Below, in pieces: positions 57,861 through 64,000 of a stretch of 64,000 nt of DNA; within the stretch, counting starts at the first letter, position 1; every line of letters begins with the position of its first letter. Source of the DNA: G963676655 sp963676655 (lineage in GTDB: Bacteria; Verrucomicrobiota; Lentisphaeria; Victivallales; Victivallaceae); NCBI GenBank assembly GCA_963676655.2, contig CAXXKX010000003.1:2294001-2358000 (forward strand). Direction: 5' to 3'. The notes beneath the pieces were generated by a model. That model saw only the letters and a program-made list of their open reading frames with translations. It did no database searches and was not told the origin of the DNA. Made by a program: the position numbers and the translations under genes.

Positions 57861-59306
57861 ATGAAACCGTTTTTATCAATCATTAAATTGACCTGCAGAA
57901 GTGCGATAAGGTCACATATTTTTCAGTTGCTGTTGGGGCTGCTTGTAATCTGCGTGGTGCTGCTGCCGCTCACTATCGCGGGTGATGGTACGGCCTGGGG
58001 GTTTATTCAAATATCCCTTAAATACAGTCTTTCAACTATTGGATTCATAATTTCTCTATCGTCAATCTGGCTGAGTTGTTACATTATGTCGCGTGATACG
58101 GAAAGCTATCAGTTGCATATGGTGGTTACGAAGCCGGTTTCCAGGGTGATTATCTGGCTGGGAAAATTTACCGGCGTTTTATTGATTCACTTTATTCTGC
58201 TGGTAATTGCATCCATGGCAGTATATTTCATCGTAATCGGTCAGTTCTATCGACAGAACTTTTCCGATAAAGACAAAAAGCGTGTTGAAGACGAAGTCAT
58301 GGTCGGACGCCGCGTGTATTATCCTGAATCAGTCGACTGGATGGCGGAGGCCAAGGCTGAATTGAAAAGAAGAATTGAAATAGCGCGCAAAAACGGTACT
58401 AACATTGATACTTCTCCAAGTTCGACCGACACGATGTTGAAAGCGATCCGGGCCGAGTTGATCGGCCGTTCAACGGAAGTGCTTCCGGGTTATCAGAGAG
58501 GCTGGGTTTACCAGAACCTCCCGTATGGAACCAAAAAGCCGATATTTCTTCGTTTCCGTGCTTATGTTAACAAGGTATCTTCAGAGAATCAGCGCATGAC
58601 CCGTGGAATGTGGTTTGTTACCGTTCCGGTTGAGGATAAAAGCGACCAAAACAGCGACGGTGGAAAAGATAAACCGGGTAAGAAAAAAGAAAAGAAGTAT
58701 GTTTATGCTACTTATGCTTTGACAACTACCGGGTATCCTGAACAATTTATGACCGGGGTTTTTCATGAAAAGAAACTCGGCTATAAAATCATAAGTCGGT
58801 TTGGAAGAGTTCAACTTTCATTTGCCAATGTTGACCCGGAGCGCAAAAGTCTGCATTTCCAGCCATCAGACGGGCCTAAACTGTTAATCAAGGTTACCGG
58901 TTTTACCGAAAACTATCTGCGTGCGGTTCTGGTTACCTTTATGTGGGTTGCCCTGCTGACCGGACTCGGCTGTGCCGCCGCTTCGATTCTTTCGATGCCG
59001 ACTGCGATTTTCCTGGTGATGTCATACCTGATTTTCGGTAGCGTGGCAACCTTCATGGTCAGCTCCGGAATGGGAAAAGACGTAGCGACCGCTCTTGGTT
59101 ATTATGTCAGTAAGATTTTGCTCTGGACGGTTATCCCGATGCAGAATTTTGAGGTTACGTATTTTGTCGCTCGAGGTGAATTGATAGAGTGGGGATTCAT
59201 CGGAGCGTTGTTCACTAAATACTTTTTACTGCGTGGAGTTCCGCTATTCCTGCTCGGAATCTACTTCTACTGGCGCAGAGAACTGGGATTGGTTATTAGA
59301 AAATGA
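57861..59306 (+). CDS. ABC-2-type transporter permease
   Basis: A 481-aa membrane protein. It has N-terminal hydrophobic segments (about 20-45, 52-75, 102-128), a large soluble insert (about 130-345) outside the membrane with Lys/Glu-rich parts, and four C-terminal segments (about 352-475). The layout is that of ABC-2/GldF/NosY-like permeases with a big extracytoplasmic domain. It partners with the ATPase encoded just upstream and overlaps the next gene by ATGA, so that membrane-anchored protein is likely part of the same complex. Cargo unknown. Confidence 0.82.
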   Translation: MKPFLSIIKLTCRSAIRSHIFQLLLGLLVICVVLLPLTIAGDGTAWGFIQISLKYSLSTIGFIISLSSIWLSCYIMSRDTESYQLHMVVTKPVSRVIIWLGKFTGVLLIHFILLVIASMAVYFIVIGQFYRQNFSDKDKKRVEDEVMVGRRVYYPESVDWMAEAKAELKRRIEIARKNGTNIDTSPSSTDTMLKAIRAELIGRSTEVLPGYQRGWVYQNLPYGTKKPIFLRFRAYVNKVSSENQRMTRGMWFVTVPVEDKSDQNSDGGKDKPGKKKEKKYVYATYALTTTGYPEQFMTGVFHEKKLGYKIISRFGRVQLSFANVDPERKSLHFQPSDGPKLLIKVTGFTENYLRAVLVTFMWVALLTGLGCAAASILSMPTAIFLVMSYLIFGSVATFMVSSGMGKDVATALGYYVSKILLWTVIPMQNFEVTYFVARGELIEWGFIGALFTKYFLLRGVPLFLLGIYFYWRRELGLVIRK

Positions 59307-60919
59307 AATTCAAGAAATTCGTACTGTATTGTTCGGCTGTCGCGGCTTCGATTTTACTCCTGGTCGCGATCAGCGGAGTCCAGGGAAAACTTGACGGCCT
59401 GATTGAAAAACATGAACTGCGTTATACCGGACAGATCAGGAACGCTCCGCCTTTGGTCGCTTTTACCACAATGGCCATGGGCAGTTTCCGTGGTTTGCTG
59501 GCTGACCTTTTGTGGCTGCGAGCTGCGTCTTTGCAGGATCAGGGTAATTATTTTGAAATGGTGCAGTTGGCTTCATGGATTACCAAGCTGCAGCCGCGTT
59601 TTTCCGGCGCGACCGCATATCTGGCCTGGAACATGGCCTATAATATTTCAGTTACCTGCTCTGAATTTGAAGATCGCTGGCGCTGGATTAATCGCGGGAT
59701 CGAGCTGATCCGGGACGAAGCGCTGGAATATAATCCTTCTGATCCGATGCTCTATAAAGAATTGGGCTGGATCTATCAACATAAGATAGGTAATGTCCTG
59801 GACGATGCCAACCTCTATTACAAAAATAAACTGGCTATTGGAATAACCAAGATAGTCGGCTCCAATCCTGATTGGGAGAAATTGGCCTCGGCCCCGAAGG
59901 ATTATGCCGGTTTTCTCAAGAAATATCCGGAAGACTCCCGCTTCTGGAAGGTTTTGAAGGATACCGGTTACAAGGATTACGATGCATTCTTCAAGGCCTA
60001 TCGTGAAGAAGGAAAAATTCCTGAAAATTTCGCATTGAAGCTGAATAACCCTAAAGAACTGGAAGCGTTGAAGGATTATTTTGAGGCGGAATGGCTTCGG
60101 AAAAAATATAAACTTGACGCCGGACTGATTGTCGAGATCAATAAGAAATACGGGGCGTTGGATTGGCGGCTGCCGGAAGCCCAGGCTATATATTGGGCCA
60201 CAAAGGGCCTGGAAGCTACGTCATCGCATAAAGACATCAGTTGCGAACGCATGATCACCCAGAGCCTGAAAGACGCTTTCATGAGCGGCAGGCTGCTTTC
60301 TATGGATACGGAGAACTTCAAGTCGATTATTACGGTTCCTAACTTAAACGTGGTTGACTCGGTTATCCGGGTCTTTAACGAAGCGTATGAGAACAATAAC
60401 AAGCAGAACAGTTTTCGTTCGGCAAAACTTAATTTCTATAAAGACGCGATCGTTACAATGTTCAATTACGGGCGTTACAAAAAAGCTCGTGAACTTTATG
60501 AACAGTTGAAAAAAGAGGAACCAGGCAAATACAAACTCCGCCTCGAGCCGTTTGTCATGAAAGAATGGGCCGAGGACGTCAGGGATTCTACCAGCAAAAA
60601 GGCTACCGACGTTATCGCCGGCTTGCTTACCCAGAGCATCAAATATCTGCTCTACAATGACATTGACGCCGCCCTGGCGCAGGAAAAGATGGCCCGTTAT
60701 ATCTGGAAGAGCTACATGGAATACAATGCCGATACCAAGGACCGTACCGGACTGGCTCCATATTCGGAGATCAAGAAATCGGTTGTCGAAAGCTATAAAA
60801 AGAATCTGCCGCCGGTTCTGGCGGAACTCCTGAAAACCAAAATTCAGGAATCTGAAGCAAAAAAAGAAAAAGATATTAAAGAGCAGAAAAAAGACTTGAT
60901 CAAAAAATCTGCGCGTTAA
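59303..60919 (+). CDS. Membrane-anchored TPR-like protein
   Basis: A 538-aa protein with an N-terminal membrane helix (about 8-27) followed by a helical solenoid: GSFRGLLADLLWLRAASLQDQGNYFEMVQLASWI, then TPR-like pairs through YKELGWIYQHK and YGRYKKARELYEQLKKEEPG. The C-terminus is highly charged. No enzymatic motif is seen. Its start overlaps the permease stop (ATGA), so the two are translationally coupled. It is probably an accessory scaffold of the ABC system. Similar sequences are, to my recollection, common hypothetical proteins of PVC genomes. Confidence 0.72.
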   Translation: MKFKKFVLYCSAVAASILLLVAISGVQGKLDGLIEKHELRYTGQIRNAPPLVAFTTMAMGSFRGLLADLLWLRAASLQDQGNYFEMVQLASWITKLQPRFSGATAYLAWNMAYNISVTCSEFEDRWRWINRGIELIRDEALEYNPSDPMLYKELGWIYQHKIGNVLDDANLYYKNKLAIGITKIVGSNPDWEKLASAPKDYAGFLKKYPEDSRFWKVLKDTGYKDYDAFFKAYREEGKIPENFALKLNNPKELEALKDYFEAEWLRKKYKLDAGLIVEINKKYGALDWRLPEAQAIYWATKGLEATSSHKDISCERMITQSLKDAFMSGRLLSMDTENFKSIITVPNLNVVDSVIRVFNEAYENNNKQNSFRSAKLNFYKDAIVTMFNYGRYKKARELYEQLKKEEPGKYKLRLEPFVMKEWAEDVRDSTSKKATDVIAGLLTQSIKYLLYNDIDAALAQEKMARYIWKSYMEYNADTKDRTGLAPYSEIKKSVVESYKKNLPPVLAELLKTKIQESEAKKEKDIKEQKKDLIKKSAR

Positions 60920-60941
60920 GAGATCCGGTCTGGACTTCGTT

Positions 60942-61871
60942 ATGGATTACGATGCTTTACTGGAATTAAAAGCCGGGACTTTTTCCTGGTCACCACGCCG
61001 TCATCGCCTCTTTGAGACGTGTCGGCGTGCCTATTTTCTGCGTTACTACGCTGCGAATCATGGCGTTCCACTTGACGCGCCTGAAATCCTGCGACTGGCA
61101 TTTCGCTTGAAACATCTCAAATTCCGGGACTCATGGGCCGTGGAGATTCTGACTGCAACTCTGTGCCACGCGAAACTGCAGTCTCGCGAAAGCGGAGAAT
61201 CGGAGAAATCGTTCTTCTATCGAATGGAAAAAGAAGTCAACCGGCTTTTCAACCGTGGCCGCATGCAGCTCTTCGACGAAGAGTGGCGGCGTGACCCGAA
61301 AACTTTAAATCTTTATGAAGTCTACTACCGGCAGAACAGGCCGGAAGATGTTTTTGAGCAAATATGGGATATTCTTTGCTGGGCATGCGAAGCAGTTAAA
61401 AATTCCGAATTATACTATACTTTACTTGAAACTGAGCGAATTCATTTGAAATATCGGCCGGGGCCGTTAAGTTTTACGATTGGTGATTTTCCGGTGTGGC
61501 TTGCCGCCCCGTTTACCGTTCAGCGTGGCCCGGGTATTGATATGTATATTTTCACTTCCGGCAGTGACAATGAAAATTATGTATTTCAGGGTGGCTTGTA
61601 CAAAATTGCGGCCGCAGCCAATAACTGGTCTTCTCCGGATGCGGCCAGAGTTATATTTGCTCGATGTGCCGATAGTGGAACATCATTCCAGGAAATAACC
61701 AATCAGCAGGTTAACATTTCTTCTGTGCTGGACACGGTAAACCGTTCGGTTGCAGAAATGAGATCTTTGGTCAAGCCCGGAAATCAGGTGCTTTTGAGCG
61801 ATTTTCCCGGTTGCGATCAATGCCGCAATTGCCGGTTTGAAGAATTATGCAAGGATCATGTTGAAAGATGA
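60942..61871 (+). CDS. PD-(D/E)XK nuclease-like protein with AddB/Cas4-type Fe-S cysteines
   Basis: A 309-aa protein. Four cysteines match the AddB/Cas4 cluster: Cys27 in FETCRRAYFLRYYA, and Cys294-X2-Cys297-X5-Cys303 near the C-terminus, with an extra Cys291. The middle should hold the nuclease core, but the expected acidic-X-Lys signature is not evident (GPGIDMYIFTSG stands where D...(D/E)XK would lie). The enzyme may be degenerate or act only in binding. No RBS is apparent. It is the last gene of the SPFH operon, and no helicase partner (AddA) is nearby. Confidence 0.7.
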   Translation: MDYDALLELKAGTFSWSPRRHRLFETCRRAYFLRYYAANHGVPLDAPEILRLAFRLKHLKFRDSWAVEILTATLCHAKLQSRESGESEKSFFYRMEKEVNRLFNRGRMQLFDEEWRRDPKTLNLYEVYYRQNRPEDVFEQIWDILCWACEAVKNSELYYTLLETERIHLKYRPGPLSFTIGDFPVWLAAPFTVQRGPGIDMYIFTSGSDNENYVFQGGLYKIAAAANNWSSPDAARVIFARCADSGTSFQEITNQQVNISSVLDTVNRSVAEMRSLVKPGNQVLLSDFPGCDQCRNCRFEELCKDHVER

Positions 61872-61950
61872 AGGAAATAACAGATTAATATCGTTGTGAA
61901 AAGTAAAAAATATTTCTATGCCCGGGAGTTGGACATATTACTGACGTTTT

Positions 61951-61980
61951 TGTGTCCATGTCTGTCCGTGTCTGTCCAAT
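61951..61980. repeat. Three tandem 10-bp degenerate words
   Basis: Three successive decamers, TGTGTCCATG, TCTGTCCGTG and TCTGTCCAAT, sit just upstream of truA. They share T(G/C)TGTCC at exactly 10-bp period. They happen to keep a reading frame open in phase with truA but have no RBS. This is the same style of helical-period repeat as at 42466 and 42526, with different words. Confidence 0.55.
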
Positions 61981-62005
61981 TGCGTTCTGGCGCAGGGAGG
62001 CTTGC

Positions 62006-62818
62006 ATGAACGTTAAACGGATATTGCTTGAAATATGTTATGATGGCACAGGTTATTGCGGGTGGCAAAGCCAGCCTAATGGTATGACTGTTCAGGATAC
62101 GCTGGAACTTGCATTGCACAAATTTTATAAAACCAGTCGTTTGCGACTGACCGGCAGCAGCAGAACTGATACCGGAGTTCACGCCCTTGGTTATGTCGCT
62201 TGTTTTGATCTTCCTGACCGCCCGGTGATTCCGCTTGATAAACTCCATCCGGCTCTTAACCGGGTTTTACCGGAGACAATCAAGGTCAAGCGCTTGTATG
62301 AGGTAGACCATTCTTTCCATCCGCGTTACGATGCGGTCGGAAAAGCCTATACTTATGTTTTCAACCGTGGACCGGTCAATCCTTTTTCAGCCCGCTACAG
62401 TTGTCATATTACGTTCAATATGCATGTTGACAGTCTTATACAGGCGGTGAAATATCTGGAAGGCACCCATGATTTCAGTTCATTCGCCTGCGAAGGGGGA
62501 AATAAGGTTCCGAATAAGGTCAGAACAATTTATCGGGTCGATGTTCAGGAGTTCGGTCCGTATTTGTGCGTAACATTCATTGGCAGCGGTTTTCTCTATA
62601 AAATGGTTCGAAGCATCGTCGGAACTCTGACCAAAGTAGCTTCCGGTAAATTCTTCCCTGAAGACATTAAGACTATTCTTGATGCGAAAAACCGCGACGT
62701 TGCGGGAGAAACGGCTCCCGGATGCGGTCTCTTTCTCATGAAAGTTTTTTATGATGGTGAAGATCCTGCCGCCTTCAAACTTGAACGTGTTCCGTTCGAA
62801 TATCCAATGACTGATTAA
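62006..62818 (+). CDS. truA: tRNA pseudouridine(38-40) synthase TruA
   Basis: A 270-aa TruA. The N-terminal strand ICYDGTGYCGWQSQPN and the catalytic motif SRTDTGVHA (active-site Asp) are diagnostic, followed by HPRYDAVGKAYTY and FIGSGFLYKMVR. It isomerises uridines 38, 39 and 40 in the anticodon arm of tRNAs. The start at 62006 is fixed by GGGAGG six bases upstream. An in-frame ATG at 61952 lies within the decamer repeats and would add 18 unrelated residues. It converges with the SEDS gene. Confidence 0.95.
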   Translation: MNVKRILLEICYDGTGYCGWQSQPNGMTVQDTLELALHKFYKTSRLRLTGSSRTDTGVHALGYVACFDLPDRPVIPLDKLHPALNRVLPETIKVKRLYEVDHSFHPRYDAVGKAYTYVFNRGPVNPFSARYSCHITFNMHVDSLIQAVKYLEGTHDFSSFACEGGNKVPNKVRTIYRVDVQEFGPYLCVTFIGSGFLYKMVRSIVGTLTKVASGKFFPEDIKTILDAKNRDVAGETAPGCGLFLMKVFYDGEDPAAFKLERVPFEYPMTD

Positions 62819-62868
62819 ACTGAATTATCGTCGCAAATCACTCTTCTTGTTATCGAGAATAATTATAA

Positions 62869-62898
62869 AATAATCAGACAGTTTGATTATTGTAATTT
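62869..62898. terminator. Bidirectional terminator between truA and the SEDS gene
   Basis: AATAATCA and TGATTATT are perfect 8-bp arms with a 7-nt loop. GTAATTTTTT follows on the plus strand and an A/T-rich TTTTATAATT on the minus strand. It lies between two convergent genes. Confidence 0.65.
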
Positions 62899-62958
62899 TT
62901 TAAATACCTTGTAGTCAACAATGTTTGCGGATTATCTGGTGGTATGTTTGTGATGCGG

Positions 62959-64000
62959 TCAGTCTTGAAATGCGATGTCGCCGGCAGCTTCTCGACGGCC
63001 GCCGATGCCGAGAGCAATACCTGTCGCCACCATAATGGAAAGAACGGAACTGCCGCCGTAACTGATCAATGGCAGGGTTAGGCCGGTCGGAGGCAGAAGC
63101 GTGACATTTACACTGATATGAACCAGCGCCTGAGCTGTAAAGAATACTCCCACGCTCATGACAAATATCCTTTCAAACCGGTTCTTGCATTTCAACGCCA
63201 ATCGATAGAACAGATAGGTTAAAAACAGAAATCCGAAAATAACCGGCAAAGAGCCAATGACCCCGACCGATTCGGAAAGCGTGGCAAAAACGGAATCACT
63301 GTGAGCCAGCGGAAGATAGGAATTAGACCAGACGTTTTCTCCTGAGCCTGTTCCGGTAAGTCCGCCACGGGCCAGGGTAAACTGAAATTGTCGAATATGC
63401 CAGCCGCTGCCGGTCGGATCGGCACCAGGATCCCAATAGCCTTTGAAACGGTCCAGAATATAAGGCAGATTCCAGCAGGCGGCAATTATGCCGGTGATGG
63501 CCAGCGGCAACGGGATCAGAAGATAACGCAATTTTCCGCCAACCAGCCAATAGACAGTCAGAAAACCGAACAAATAAATCAACGCAGTACCGAAATCTGG
63601 TTCCAGCATTACCGGAAGCACCCATGCCATTGTAACTCCGAACATTACGATAAAGCGCTTTATTCCTGGTTTCATTTCTGTGCCTATTCTACATAGAACC
63701 AGAAGAAAAAAAGCTTTGGCAAGTTCAGATGGTTGAAATAAAACCGGACCTATAGAAAACCAGCCTCGCATTCCGTTGATCCTTACGCCAAAAATCAAAA
63801 CCAGGGCAAGCGGAGTGTAAACCGCGGCGGCAAGTATCCACAAGTATTTATGGAAAAATTCAATGGGAATACGAATTATGGTAAACATGACAGTCATTCC
63901 AAGACCAAGCCACAATAACTGACGACCGGCGTAATGAAAAGGATCGTCCCCGAAACTGGTGGCACTGTAAATAGCCAGACAACCCCATGTCCCGAGCAGG
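62959..64000 (-). CDS. SEDS family peptidoglycan polymerase (FtsW/RodA), 5' end outside the window
   Basis: Partial gene. The reading frame is open to the window edge (GTWGCLAIYSATSFGDDPFHYAGRQLLW before the first internal candidate start), so the N-terminus lies beyond position 64000. At least 347 residues with about nine membrane helices. SEDS marks: FQPSELAKAFFLL, MLEPDFGTALIYLFGF, HSDSVFATLSESVGVIGS and the C-terminal LPPTGLTLPLISYGGSS with the catalytic-loop region. It polymerises glycan strands with a class B PBP for elongation or division. FtsW and RodA cannot be separated without the neighbouring genes. Confidence 0.92.
   Translation of the reverse strand, partial: LLGTWGCLAIYSATSFGDDPFHYAGRQLLWLGLGMTVMFTIIRIPIEFFHKYLWILAAAVYTPLALVLIFGVRINGMRGWFSIGPVLFQPSELAKAFFLLVLCRIGTEMKPGIKRFIVMFGVTMAWVLPVMLEPDFGTALIYLFGFLTVYWLVGGKLRYLLIPLPLAITGIIAACWNLPYILDRFKGYWDPGADPTGSGWHIRQFQFTLARGGLTGTGSGENVWSNSYLPLAHSDSVFATLSESVGVIGSLPVIFGFLFLTYLFYRLALKCKNRFERIFVMSVGVFFTAQALVHISVNVTLLPPTGLTLPLISYGGSSVLSIMVATGIALGIGGRREAAGDIAFQD

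Noticed and set aside
61952..62005. Longer N-terminus for truA
   Set aside because: The extra 18 residues are translated from the decamer repeat; GGGAGG and family alignment favour the ATG at 62006.

Overview
The window looks like a chromosomal segment from a polysaccharide-degrading member of the PVC bacteria, most likely Lentisphaerota (Victivallis/Lentisphaera-like). This is inferred from four pseudopilins with the N-terminal FTLIELLVVIAIIAILA core and the PVC-type C-terminal H-X9-DG signature, many unusual glycosidases, GntR/LacI hybrid regulators, and no SusC/D pair. No 16S rRNA or other definitive marker is present, so the phylum call is an inference. || Layout. 266-1500 (+): an epimerase-like dehydrogenase and an ABM-type small monooxygenase. 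1696-10764 (-): a GntR/LacI hybrid regulator followed by a tight operon (GH2 enzyme, oligogalacturonate-lyase-like propeller, Ldh-type oxidoreductase, SDR), then an esterase-deacetylase fusion. 11087-22345 (+): LacI regulator, pseudopilin, 1416-aa secreted glycosidase-like protein, TPR protein, CBM9 lipoprotein, GH28, GH42. 34693-22444 (-), converging on it: GntR regulator, pseudopilin, 1159-aa secreted GH-A/CBM9 protein, GH28, SGNH esterase, five-bladed propeller, GH78. GH28, GH78, GH42, GH2 and esterases together point to pectin/rhamnogalacturonan breakdown. A tRNA-Leu(UAG), an MFS carrier and an HD hydrolase separate this from a third regulated block on the minus strand (46196-37266): GntR regulator, membrane-anchored unknown, two pseudopilins, a pair of paralogous glycosidase-like proteins (one cytosolic, one exported), an amidohydrolase and a metallophosphoesterase. 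|| 46449-49396 (+): a textbook sigma-54 promoter drives a VIT/von Willebrand A surface protein with a GlyGly-CTERM-like tail, followed by a rhombosortase-like rhomboid protease. 50477-61871 (+): a nine-gene operon with three SPFH/band-7 proteins (one with seven membrane segments), a P1B metal ATPase, an ABC ATPase and permease, a membrane-anchored TPR-like protein and an AddB/Cas4-like Fe-S PD-(D/E)XK protein. The window closes with truA (+) and a convergent, edge-truncated SEDS gene (ftsW/rodA). || How it works together (inference). Three carbohydrate blocks each pair a dedicated autoregulated transcription factor with one or two pseudopilins and exported and cytosolic enzymes, as if each substrate had its own surface fibre or secretion component. 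No sugar transporter lies inside these operons. Intergenic regions hold short degenerate tandem words with 10-bp or 7-bp periods and several stem-loops.
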